Below are positions 35,572 through 44,930 of a stretch of 64,000 bases of DNA, one piece after another. The notes below the pieces were generated by a model. The model was not told the origin of the DNA. It ran no database searches and saw nothing but the letters and a program-made list of their open reading frames with translations. The translations under genes were made by a program, and so were the position numbers. Position 1 is the first letter of the stretch. Each line of letters starts with the position of its first letter. The stretch comes from Sphingomicrobium sp. (lineage in GTDB: Bacteria; Pseudomonadota; Alphaproteobacteria; Sphingomonadales; Sphingomonadaceae), in NCBI GenBank assembly GCA_030447545.1, contig JAUJOV010000003.1:60704-124703 (forward strand). The letters run 5' to 3'.

Positions 35572-36571
35572 AACCCGCCGAGGAAGGTGGCGACATTCGC
35601 GCCCAGCGCCTCGATCGCATAGCCGCCCTCCATCGCGATCACGGTCGGCACACCGAGCGCGGCGATGCGGCGCGCCATCGGCGCATAGTCCTGCGTCCTC
35701 AGCGCGAAATGGCTGATCGGGTCGGCCTCGTGCGTATCCGCGCCGTAGGACACGACCAGCAGCTCGGGCTCGCGCTCGGCGATCCACTCGAGCGCTCTGG
35801 TCAGCGCCGGCTCGTATTGCCCCAGCCGGTGCCGCGGGGCAGCGGCAGGTTGAGGGTCGCGCCCTCGCCGTCGCCTTCGCCGCTCTCGTCGGCATGGCCC
35901 CAGAAGAACGGGTAGTCGGTGCTCGGGTCGGCGTGGATCGACGCGAAGGCGACGTCGGCGCGCGCGTAGAAAATGTCCTGCGTGCCATTGCCGTGATGGT
36001 AGTCGACGTCGAGGATCGCGACGCTCTTGCGGCCGGCGGCGAGCGCCTGCTCGGCGGCAATCGCGGCATTGCTCAGGTAGGAATAGCCCCCGAGGTAGTC
36101 GGCGCCCGAATGGTGGCCCGGCGGCCGGCACAAGGCGAAGGCGGCACGCTCGCCGCTCAGCACCGCGTCGGTCGCGGCAAGCGCGGCCTGCGCTCCCCAG
36201 TAGACGGCATCCCAGGTGCCTTCAGCGATCGGCGTTGACGTGTCGAAGCTGTATTGTCCGAGCAGCGCATCGACGCGCTGGAGACTGAGCGGCCGGCGGC
36301 CAACAACCGGGAATGTGTAGGGGAAGGCGTCGCCCTCGCGCCCCGCCGCGCGCCATTGGCCATGCGCGCTTTTCAGAAAATCGACATAGTCGCGGCTGTG
36401 GACTCGAAGCAGCGGCTGCTCGCCCTGATCCGGCGGCGCTTCTGTTCGGCCGATCGCCTCGAGAATCGCATCGACCCGGCCGGCATGCTCGGCCGGCGGG
36501 TGCATTGCGCCGTTGAAGAACTCGCCCGCGGGGCGATGCCCGCGCTGGCGCTCGTCCCAGAAGCAGCGCAT
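35568..36571 (-). CDS. Histone deacetylase family / acetylpolyamine amidohydrolase-like, one frameshift near 35820
   Basis: RPPGHHSGADYLGGYSYLSNAAIAAEQAL...VAILDVDYHHGNGTQDIFYARADV...LLVVSYGADTHEADP. Confidence 0.92.
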
Positions 36572-37849
36572 CTAGTCGGCCGATTTGCGCGACGCGGGCT
36601 CGCCTGCGGCAAGGGCTTGCGCCAGCCTCCTGGCCGCGGCCCTTTTATCCTGGTCCTCGCCAAAGATCTCGATTGCCTCTTCCCTGTCCTCCTCGCTGAT
36701 GGCGACCGGCGTCGCCAGCCACAGGATTCCAAAGCCAAGCACGGCCGAGAGCAGAGATCCCACCAGGATGCCGATCTTGGCCGCCTCCACCGCCGCCGGG
36801 GCGTCGGGAAAAGCGAGCGCCGAGATGAACAGGCTCATGGTGAAGCCGATCCCGCACAGCAGGGATGCGCCGTACAGCTCGAGCCACCGTGTGTATGCCG
36901 GCCGCGGCGCGAGGCCCGTGCGGTCCGCCAGCCAGATCGCGCCGAACACTCCGATCTGCTTGCCTACAAAAAGGCCGGCAATGATCGCCAGCGGGAGCGG
37001 CTCCAGCATGTCGCCAACGGAGGTCACTTCGACTCCGGCGCTTGCGAAGCCGAACAGCGGCATCACTCCGAACATCACCCATGGGTGGATGTGGTGCTCG
37101 AGCCGCTTGAGCGGCGAGAAGGGTTCGCCGCGCCCGAGCGGGATCGTCAGGGCTGCGAGCACGCCCGCGATCGTCGCGTGGATTCCGCTCGCCAGCATGG
37201 CGAGCCAGAGCAGCGCAAAGCCGAGCATGTACGGCCACAACCTGCGCACTCCGCACAGGTTGAGCCAAGCCATGGCCGCGACGATGACCAGCGCGGCCCC
37301 GATCGCGGCTCCATTGAGGCTGGCGGTGTAGACCAGCGCAATGATCATCACCGCGCCAACGTCGTCCATGATGGCGATGGTGACGAGCAGCAGCTTGATC
37401 GTCGGGTTTGCGCGCGCGCCGAGCAGCGCAAGCACGCCGACGGCAAAGGCAATGTCGGTCGCGGACGGGATTGCCCAGCCGCGGATCAGCGCCGGATCGA
37501 AGCCGATCACCATCAGGTAGAGCAGCGCGGGCACCGCCATGCCGGCGGCCGCGGCAAGGAACGGCAGGCGCCGTTCCGCGGGCGTCGAGAGCCGCCCGTC
37601 GTACCACTCGCGCTTCACCTCCAGCCCGACGAGAAGGAAGAAGATGGCCATCAGCCCGTCGGCGACCCAGTGGTGGACGTCGAGCACGCCGAGCCGCGGC
37701 ATCGGCGGCCCAAAACGGGTTTCCAGAAACTCGTGATAGGCATGGGACAAGCCGCTGTTGGCGGCGATCAGCGCAAGCGTGGCGGCGGCTATGAGCACCA
37801 GCCCGGCGAGCCTCTCGCTTTGCTGAATGTCTCTGCGATCGTCGCTCAT
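36572..37849 (-). CDS. nhaA: Na+/H+ antiporter NhaA
   Basis: WVADGLMAIFFLLVGLEVKREWYDGRL...GWAIPSATDIAFAVGVLALLG...LLVTIAIMDDVGAVMIIA. Confidence 0.96.
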   Translation of the reverse strand: MSDDRRDIQQSERLAGLVLIAAATLALIAANSGLSHAYHEFLETRFGPPMPRLGVLDVHHWVADGLMAIFFLLVGLEVKREWYDGRLSTPAERRLPFLAAAAGMAVPALLYLMVIGFDPALIRGWAIPSATDIAFAVGVLALLGARANPTIKLLLVTIAIMDDVGAVMIIALVYTASLNGAAIGAALVIVAAMAWLNLCGVRRLWPYMLGFALLWLAMLASGIHATIAGVLAALTIPLGRGEPFSPLKRLEHHIHPWVMFGVMPLFGFASAGVEVTSVGDMLEPLPLAIIAGLFVGKQIGVFGAIWLADRTGLAPRPAYTRWLELYGASLLCGIGFTMSLFISALAFPDAPAAVEAAKIGILVGSLLSAVLGFGILWLATPVAISEEDREEAIEIFGEDQDKRAAARRLAQALAAGEPASRKSAD

Positions 37850-37950
37850 GGGGCTCCCTTAACGGCGCCACCGTTCATTTGAACCCTTTGACCGGCTGCG
37901 CGCGGCGGGCCGACCGGCGCCAGCGTTTACGCGCACTGCTGCTGAACGAC

Positions 37951-38039
37951 ACAAAAAGAAGGCCCGCCGCTCGGCAAGTCCAGGCGGCGGGCCGCCCCTG
38001 CGGAGGCAGCAGGGGTAGTGATCACGCGAATCTGGACAT
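37951..38039 (-). promoter_or_regulatory. Candidate leader RNA: SD + micro-ORF followed by two hairpins, the second with a terminator-like U-tract
   Basis: Minus strand: AGAGG-N7-ATG TCC AGA TTC GCG TGA; CCCCTGC(7 nt)GCAGGGG; GGCCCGCCG(15 nt)CGGCGGGCC then TTCTTTTTGT. Confidence 0.55.
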
Positions 38040-38066
38040 GATTCGACCTCTTTTTGCGGCAATCAG

Positions 38067-38098
38067 GGATGAAACGAGGATGACCTGCCGTTTCATCC
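38067..38098. promoter_or_regulatory. Perfect 10-bp inverted repeat upstream of ECF sigma gene
   Basis: GGATGAAACG-N12-CGTTTCATCC ending 13 bp before the ATG at 38112. Confidence 0.6.
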
Positions 38099-38111
38099 AG
38101 TATGAGGGCGA

Positions 38112-38618
38112 ATGAACTCATCCGTGGCGTTCGAGCGCGAATTGACGCAGTTGCTTCCGCGGCTGCGCCGCTTTGCGCACACGCTCAGCCGCAATTCGGC
38201 GGACGCCGACGACCTTACGCAGACCTGCGTCGAGCGCGCGCTGCGCTCGCGCGCGCAATGGCAGCCCGGCACGCGGCTCGACAGCTGGCTCTACCGGATC
38301 ATGCGCAATCTGTGGATCGACACGGTGCGCGCGCGCGGCCGCAAGGAGCGGCACGAAGCGCCCGAAGAGGAAGCGCAGAACATCGGCGAGGACCCGCGCG
38401 GTGCGATGGACTCTTCGCTAGAATTGAAGCGCGCGATGAATGCGATGGAGCGGCTTTCCGACGAGCAGCGCGAAGTGGTCGCGCTGATCCTCGTCGAGGG
38501 CTTCGGCTATCGCGAGGTTTCTCAAATGCTCGACCTGCCGATCGGCACGGTGTCGAGCCGGCTGGTGCGCGGGCGGACCGCGCTTCTGTCGATGCTGGGG
38601 GTGGCAGCTGATGGTTGA
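38112..38618 (+). CDS. ECF-type RNA polymerase sigma factor
   Basis: LPRLRRFAHTLSRNSADADDLTQTCVERALR...DSWLYRIMRNLWIDTVR...LSDEQREVVALILVEGFGYREVSQMLDLPIGTVSSRLVRGR. Confidence 0.94.
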   Translation: MNSSVAFERELTQLLPRLRRFAHTLSRNSADADDLTQTCVERALRSRAQWQPGTRLDSWLYRIMRNLWIDTVRARGRKERHEAPEEEAQNIGEDPRGAMDSSLELKRAMNAMERLSDEQREVVALILVEGFGYREVSQMLDLPIGTVSSRLVRGRTALLSMLGVAADG

Positions 38619-39324
38619 CGAGGAAAAGTTCTTCGCCTGGCTCGACGGCGAGCTCGGCGCCGCCGACGCCGCGGTGGTCGAACGCGAAGTCGCGGGCGAT
38701 CCGGAGCTTCAGCGGCAGGCGGCCGAGCATCGCGCGCTTGCCGGCAGCCTGCGCGGCGCGTTCGCGCCCGTTGCAGCGCAGCCGGTGCCCGAGCGGATCC
38801 TGGCAGCAGCGCAGCCGCGCAGCTCGAACGTCGTCGACCTCGCGTCGCGGCGCGCGAGGATCGCGCGGGCCTTTACGAGCCCAAGACCGCAATGGGCGGC
38901 GAGGGCGGCCACGCGCGCCCTTTGAATCGCGCTCGGCGCCACCGTCAACCGCGTGAGCAGCAATGCGCCGGTCGAGGTGCAGGGCGGCGCGATCTATCCC
39001 GCCGGCGTCGTCGGCGAGGCGCTCGACACGCAGCTTGCAAGCGCAGGTTCGTCCAGCGACGTGCGCATCGGCCTCACCTTCCGCGACCAGACCGGCAGCG
39101 TCTGCCGCACCTTCGAAAGTGCGGCATCGAGCGGGCTCGCCTGCCGCGACGACGGCCGCTGGCAGCTGCGCGGCCTGTTCGCCGCGCCCGAAGACTCGCA
39201 ATCCGAGTACCGCATGGCCGCGGGCTCCGATCCGCGGCTGCTCGACATGGTCGACTCGACGATTGCGGGCGAACCGTTCGACGCGGCGAAGGAAGCGCAG
39301 GCGAAGCAGCGCGGCTGGAAGTAA
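38611..39324 (+). CDS. Anti-sigma factor (zinc-finger/RsiW-like), frameshift around the TM segment
   Basis: MVDEEKFFAWLDGELGAADAAVVEREVAGDPELQRQAAEHRALA; overlaps sigma gene; extracytoplasmic part EVQGGAIYPAGVVGEALDTQLAS... in a different frame after ~38,890. Confidence 0.78.
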
Positions 39325-39327
39325 CGG

Positions 39328-39516
39328 CTACTTCTTCGACGCGTGCTCGGGCTTACCCTTGCGCTCGGTCGAAGCCATCTTCTCGAGCTCTTTCTCGCTC
39401 ATCGATTCGGCCATTTGCTTTGACGGGCCCTTGAGCTTGCTCTTCGGCGTGTCGCCGCGTTTGGCGGACAAGGCCGCCCCGGCCGCCTTTTGCTGAGCTC
39501 CGGATTTCGCAGGCAT
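39328..39516 (-). CDS. DUF3008 family small basic protein
   Basis: MPAKSGAQQKAAGAALSAKRGDTPKSKLKGPSKQMAESMSEKELEKMASTERKGKPEHASKK. Confidence 0.85.
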   Translation of the reverse strand: MPAKSGAQQKAAGAALSAKRGDTPKSKLKGPSKQMAESMSEKELEKMASTERKGKPEHASKK

Positions 39517-39531
39517 CGCAGATGCTCCTCT

Positions 39532-40647
39532 TCAGCTGTCGCGGACGAAACGCTCGAGCTGTTCGAAGGCTTCGTCGTCGCTCAGTTGCTCGGGCGGGTG
39601 CTTGCAGAAGAAGGCCGCGGCGGGCTTCACCGGCCCGGCAAGCCCGCGGTCCTTGGCGACTCGCGCGCAGCGGATGAGGTCGATCGCGACGCCCGCGCTG
39701 TTGGGAGAATCCTCGACCGACAGACGCAGCTCGAGGTTCATCGGCACTCCGCCGAACAGCTGGCCTTCCATGCGCAGGAAGCAGACCTTGTTGTCGTTCT
39801 GCCAGGCGACATAGTCGGACGGGCCGACGTGGATGTTCTCGGGATCGAGCCGGTGCTCGGCGACCGACTGCACGGCTTCGGTCTTGCTGATCTTCTTCGA
39901 TGCAAGCCGCGAGCGCTCGAGCATGTTGAGGAAGTCGGTGTTGCCGCCGGTGTTGAGCTGATAGGTCCGGTCGAGCTTCACGCCACGCTTGCGGAACAGG
40001 TCGGTGAGCACTCGGTGGACGATCGTCGCGCCGAGCTGCGCCTTGATGTCGTCGCCGATCAGCGGGAGTCCCGCCTGCTCGAACCGCCGCGCCCAGTCGG
40101 GGCAGCTGGCAATGAACACGGGGATGCAATTGACGAACGCGACGCCCGCCTCGAGCGCGCATTCGGCGTAGAATTCGGTCGCCTGCTGCGAGCCCACGGG
40201 CAGATAGTTGACCAGCACGTCGGCGTCGGTTTCGCGCAGGACCTGCACGACGTCTTCGCGCTCGGGCTGCGGCTCGTCCGCGACCAGGAAGGTGCGCTCG
40301 TCGGTCCAGTCGCGCATATGGTCGGCAACGCCGTCAAGCACGCGCCCCATGCGCACCGTCGTGCCGCTCGCAGGCACATGGTCGCAGAACGTCGCGGTGC
40401 AGTTCGGCTTGGCAAAAATCGCGTCGGCGACGTCGCGGCCGACCTTGCGCCGGTCGACGTCCCAGGCGGCGACGAAGCGGATGTCCTTGGGCCGGTAGCC
40501 GCCGAGATCCCAGTGCATCAGCCCGATCTGATCGTTCGCGCCGCCGTTCTGATAGTGCGCGATTCCCTGGACGAGCGAGCTTGCGCAATTGCCGACGCCG
40601 ACAATCGCAACGTTGATGTCGCTTCGATTGGATGCGTGCAGGCTCAT
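39532..40647 (-). CDS. myo-Inositol-1-phosphate synthase
   Basis: NVAIVGVGNCASSLVQGI...LVNYLPVGSQQATEFYAECALEAGVAFVNCIPVFIA...LIGDDIKAQLGATIVHRVL...TYQLNTGGNTDFLNMLERSRLASKKISKTEAV. Confidence 0.94.
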   Translation of the reverse strand: MSLHASNRSDINVAIVGVGNCASSLVQGIAHYQNGGANDQIGLMHWDLGGYRPKDIRFVAAWDVDRRKVGRDVADAIFAKPNCTATFCDHVPASGTTVRMGRVLDGVADHMRDWTDERTFLVADEPQPEREDVVQVLRETDADVLVNYLPVGSQQATEFYAECALEAGVAFVNCIPVFIASCPDWARRFEQAGLPLIGDDIKAQLGATIVHRVLTDLFRKRGVKLDRTYQLNTGGNTDFLNMLERSRLASKKISKTEAVQSVAEHRLDPENIHVGPSDYVAWQNDNKVCFLRMEGQLFGGVPMNLELRLSVEDSPNSAGVAIDLIRCARVAKDRGLAGPVKPAAAFFCKHPPEQLSDDEAFEQLERFVRDS

Positions 40648-41558
40648 GCCACCGCTTTTCGCCGTTCGGCCGGCGCGTAGCGCTCAATCATCCGCCCGCA
40701 GAACTCGGCGAAGGCCTCGGGGTGCGCCGGCGGGCAGGTGTGGTGGCCGCTCGTGCCCTGGCAATCGGGAGTGAAGCAGAGGGTCACGGTCGTGTTGAAA
40801 TCCTCGAGCGCTTCCATCTGGCGGTCGAACCAGTCCTCCCAGCCGGGGCGGTAGCTGTCCGCCCAACTCAGGCCGGTGCGCAGGTGCGTCACTCCAAGCT
40901 CCTTCATCCACCTGACTGCGTCGTCCAGCCGGTGGTCGTTGAAGTGGAACCACTGCATGATGCCCATCCGCGGAGCATATTTGCGGAAATCTTCGAGCGC
41001 GAGCTTGGGAGTGCCGTCCTCCTTAATGAGGCCCATGTAGAAGTGGCGGTAATAGGACGAGCCTTCGGCTTGCTTGTGGCGGGTCGTCGCTTCCCACGAG
41101 CGGGGAAGGTCGAACAACGAATACCAGAAGACGCGGGGCACTCGGTCGAGCAGTAGCTCGGCGGTGCGGTTGAGGCCGAACACCTGCACTTCCTCGGCGC
41201 CGAAGCTGCCGACGCCAACTTCGGTCACCCAGATGTCGTGATCGGGCACGACCGCCTCGATCTCGGCGATGCGCTGCGGCCACTCGTCGATCGGCCACAA
41301 ATTCCAGTCGAGCGGGAAGCCGTGCACGGCGACGACATCGACCGCATCGAGCGCGCCCATTTCACCCAGCCGCCTGATGAAGTGCGGATCGATCGGCGAA
41401 ATGCCGCCGAGCACGCGAGTCACCGATGGGTTTGCCGCTTCGATCGCCTTGCCCGCCTGGATCACCGTGCGCGCGTAGGTCGACCAGTCCGGGTCCACCT
41501 CCGGATCCCAGTGCGACTTGTTGTTGGGCTCGTTCCAGATCATCGCCGCTTCGATCAT
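40644..41558 (-). CDS. TIM-barrel glycoside-hydrolase-like protein with circularly permuted motif order
   Basis: Begins MIEAAMIWNEPNNKSHWDPE (acid/base strand), then DIWVTEVGVGSF (nucleophile strand), ends with LGVTHLRTGLSWADSYRPGWEDWFDRQMEAL...TLCFTP...EFCGRMIERYAP. Confidence 0.75.
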   Translation of the reverse strand: MIEAAMIWNEPNNKSHWDPEVDPDWSTYARTVIQAGKAIEAANPSVTRVLGGISPIDPHFIRRLGEMGALDAVDVVAVHGFPLDWNLWPIDEWPQRIAEIEAVVPDHDIWVTEVGVGSFGAEEVQVFGLNRTAELLLDRVPRVFWYSLFDLPRSWEATTRHKQAEGSSYYRHFYMGLIKEDGTPKLALEDFRKYAPRMGIMQWFHFNDHRLDDAVRWMKELGVTHLRTGLSWADSYRPGWEDWFDRQMEALEDFNTTVTLCFTPDCQGTSGHHTCPPAHPEAFAEFCGRMIERYAPAERRKAVA

Positions 41559-42349
41559 GCGCGCGGCTCCCTGGCTGGATAGACGGCGCCCGGGTCCCAC
41601 TGCGCGAAGGGCCGCTCGCCGCGGCGGCAGAGATAGACTTCCTCTTCGACGCGCTTCTCGATGGCGAAGCCCGCGGACCGCAGCATGGCTTCGGCGCCGC
41701 CGCGGTTGGGAATCCACCAGTTGGTCCAGTCGCCCGCATATTCATGCTCGACGAAGTGGAGCTTGGGGTAGTCCGCCTCGAAGAAATGGTCGGTTTCCTC
41801 GAACTCGTAGTCGGGAGCCACGTCGAACACATGCTTCGACCCGCGCTGCATCGACTGGAACAGCAGGAGGTCCCCGGCGACATGCTCGTGGATCAGGTCG
41901 AGCGCGAGCAGCGGATGGCGCAGGTGATAGAGCACGCCCATGAAGATCACGAGGTTGAAGCGCTCGCCGATGGCCCCGACGTCGTAAACGTCGAGCTTGC
42001 GCAATTCGATGTCGTCGAAGCCGAGCACCTGGCTCGCAAGCTGCGCCTGGGCGAGGTAGCGCTCGTCGCTGTCGATCCCGACCACGCGCGCGGCGCCGCG
42101 GCGCTTCATCTCGATCGAGTAGAACCCCGCGTTGCAGCCGATATCGAGCACGCTCTTGCCGCTGAGGTCCGTCGGCAGGTGCCGAGCGAAGCGCTTGAAC
42201 TTGGAAGCCGGATAGTCGCCCAGGAAATGGTCGGGCGCAGTCGCCACGCCGCCCAGGTTCATGTTGTGGAACCAGGGGCCGAGCGCGTCGATGCGCTTCC
42301 TCAAATCGCTGTCGGCGGAAGCCCGGATGCTGCGTTCCGCTACGTTCAT
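41555..42349 (-). CDS. SAM-dependent methyltransferase (TIGR04290-like, glycosyltransferase-cluster associated)
   Basis: GPWFHNMNLGGVATAPDHFLGDYPASKFKRF...SVLDIGCNAGFYSIEMKRRGAARVVGIDSDERYLAQA; stop overlaps GH-like start (ATGA). Confidence 0.85.
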   Translation of the reverse strand: MNVAERSIRASADSDLRKRIDALGPWFHNMNLGGVATAPDHFLGDYPASKFKRFARHLPTDLSGKSVLDIGCNAGFYSIEMKRRGAARVVGIDSDERYLAQAQLASQVLGFDDIELRKLDVYDVGAIGERFNLVIFMGVLYHLRHPLLALDLIHEHVAGDLLLFQSMQRGSKHVFDVAPDYEFEETDHFFEADYPKLHFVEHEYAGDWTNWWIPNRGGAEAMLRSAGFAIEKRVEEEVYLCRRGERPFAQWDPGAVYPAREPRA

Positions 42350-42445
42350 TCGCCTGTCTCGTGCCCCTGTTGCGCGGCTCGCCGCCGCCGACTGTCCAGC
42401 CTCCGCCCGATCGGTTCGGGGTTGCAATGAGATTATTTAGCACTC

Positions 42446-42503
42446 GGAACCGCTGGGAGCGCAGGTAAGTTCCATTCAGGAACAACATAGCTGCTGCGTT
42501 GTT
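42446..42503. promoter_or_regulatory. Two candidate EcfG-like promoter elements in the divergent intergenic region
   Basis: GGAAC-N18-GTTCC palindrome (42446-42473), readable as GGAAC-N17-NGTT on both strands, plus GGAAC-N16-TGTT (42479-42503) ahead of the ATG at 42512. Confidence 0.45.
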
Positions 42504-42511
42504 CAGCGGCC

Positions 42512-43066
42512 ATGGCATTGGAGCGGTCGGATCTTGACGGCGGTGCGGGGGGCCCTGCCCAGCCGTGGGAGGATATCAGCTGGCTTGCCGAGCTTCTGGC
42601 GGTGAGCGGCTGCTTCCCCATAGAGAGCGTCGCCGACCTGGCGCGAACGCACGGCATCGGCGCGGTCGTCGACCTGCGCGAGGAGGATTGCGACGACCGG
42701 CAGGTGCTTGCGGACGCCGGCCTCGATTTCCTCCATCTGCCGACTCCCGACCTTGATCCGGCGAGCCCCGAGATGCTCGACCGGGGAGTGGAATTCGCGC
42801 GCCGGCACATCGAGCGCGGGAGCGGGGTTCTGATTCACTGCCAGCACGGCATCGGCCGCTCGCCGCTGCTTGCCCTGTGCGCGATGGTCGAGCTGGGCTG
42901 GGAGCCGCTGGAGGCGCTCGAGCAGGCGAAGCAGCGGCGGCTGTGCGTGTCGCCGAGCGAAGCGCAATATCGCGGCTGGGCGGCCTGGCTCGAGCGGCAC
43001 GGGCATCCCGTGCCCGACTATCATTCGTTCGGCTGCATCGCCTATCGCCACCTGGCGCAAGGCTGA
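42512..43066 (+). CDS. Dual-specificity/tyrosine phosphatase-like protein
   Basis: CX5R signature VLIHCQHGIGRSPLLALC. Confidence 0.88.
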   Translation: MALERSDLDGGAGGPAQPWEDISWLAELLAVSGCFPIESVADLARTHGIGAVVDLREEDCDDRQVLADAGLDFLHLPTPDLDPASPEMLDRGVEFARRHIERGSGVLIHCQHGIGRSPLLALCAMVELGWEPLEALEQAKQRRLCVSPSEAQYRGWAAWLERHGHPVPDYHSFGCIAYRHLAQG

Positions 43067-43069
43067 GCG

Positions 43070-44852
43070 ATGCTGGTCTACGGCGACGCAAGCGAGCGCG
43101 TGTCCCCAGGCGAGCGGCTGCAGTGGCCTCGCGCAGGAACGGGCGGCGATTTGTGCGATGGCGCCGGGGCTCGAGCGGCATTCGAGGCTCGTCGCGCTGC
43201 TGATCGAAGCCGGGCGGCTGCTCCAGGGCATCGCCGACGCCGATTTCGAGCGTGCCCGAGCCGACCGGCGAACGCCGGCGACCCACTCATTGACCGAGCT
43301 TCTTCTGCACCTCGGCCGCGCCGTCCACTCTTCGTGGGACAGCGATTTCGATGCGCCGCTGGAGCTGCCGCAGGTGCCGTGCCCCGTGGACCTGCCGCCC
43401 GCAGTAGATCTGCGCGAGCCCGAGGGCTTCGCCTTCTACGCCGTCTATCCGGAGGCTTATGCGCTCGCCGCCCGCCGCCTGAGTCTCGCTGCTCCGCCTC
43501 GGGTGATCGGCATCCGAAGCATCGGCGCCAGCCTCGCCGCGACGGTTGCGGCTGCGCTCGGTGCGCCGTCGTTCGTCACCGTCCGACCCTTCGGCACTGC
43601 GTACAACCGCCAGGTTGCGATCGCCCCTGAGCTCGAGCGCGAGCTGCTTGGAGAGCCCGCGCATTTCCTGATCGTCGACGAAGGCCCCGGCCAGTCGGGA
43701 AGGTCGTTCGGAGCAGTCGCCGACTGGCTCGAACAACGCGGCGTGCCGCTCGAGCGGATCGCGTTTTTGCCGAGCCATTGCGGAGCGCCCGGACGGCAGG
43801 CGAGCGCAGCGGATCGGCAGCGCTGGTCTCGCGCGCAGAAAGAGGTCGCTGATCTCGGCCCGATGCTCCCGCAGCTGCTGGGCCGCTGGGCAAGCGATCT
43901 GCTCGGCCCGCTCGATGCGCCGCTCACGGACATTTCCGCGGGAGAGTGGCGCAGGCATGCCTATGCCCACGCGGGCGAGTGGCCGGCGGTCAATCGTGCG
44001 TGGGAGCGGCGCAAATTTCTCGCCCGCGCAGGCGGCGACACATGGCTCCTGAAGTTTGCGGGGCTCGGCAAAGCTGGCCGCCGCAACCTGGCAACGGCCT
44101 CGGGGCTGCAGGAGTCGGGGCTCTCATGCGACGCGCGGGGCCTCGTCCACGGCTTCCTCGTTCAGCGCTGGCATGGCGAAGCTCGTCGGCTGGTCGCGTC
44201 CGATGCGCCCGTCGAGGAGCTCGCGCATTACATCGCGCGGCGCGCCCGGCTCTTCCCCGCCGCCGGCGCGCAAGGGGCGAGTATCGCCGAGCTGCTCGAC
44301 ATGACGCGCCGCAACCTGTCGCTCGCGATCGGCGAGCATGCGGCGGCCGCTTTGTCGCGCTGGCAGCCGCGGGTTGGAGCGCTCGAGCAGCGGGTGGTGC
44401 GAGTGCTCACCGACGGCCGCCTTCAGCCGCACGAATGGCTGCGCCTTGCCGACGGCAGGCTGCTCAAGGTGGATGCCCTCGAGCACCATTGCGGGCACGA
44501 CCTGATCGGCGCGCAGGACATCGCCTGGGACGTCGCCGGGGCGTCCGTCGAGTTCGAACTCGACCGGCGCCAGACGGCCTGGCTTGCGGCGGAGGTCGGC
44601 CGCTCGATCGGCAGGCTCGTCGACCCCGAGCTGGTGGAGTTCATGACGACCGCTTTTCTCGCGTTCCGCCTCGGGCAGGTGGCGCTGTCGATCGACATGT
44701 GCGGCGATCGGGCTGAACAGCTTCGCCTGACGCGCGTTCTCAAGCGCCTCGAACAGCGGCTTCATCAATGTCTTCTTCCATGTGCAACAAGCTCAAAGCG
44801 GCTGGAATCCTTGGTAGATGAAGAGCCGGAACGAATGGCTGTTCGGAACTAA
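43070..44852 (+). CDS. Two-domain protein: phosphoribosyltransferase-like plus APH/choline-kinase-like; one frameshift near 43120
   Basis: PRTase-like HFLIVDEGPGQSGRSFGAVADWL; kinase-like LEHHCGHDLIGAQDIAWDVAGA; N-term MLVYGDASERVSPGERLQ in a different frame from the main ORF. Confidence 0.65.
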
Positions 44853-44930
44853 CTTCCGCGGCAATGGGTTGATGAAGAAGAAGCGCGCTCAAAGCGTGCG
44901 GATGACCGAAAAACAGGGAAGGGAAGACGC

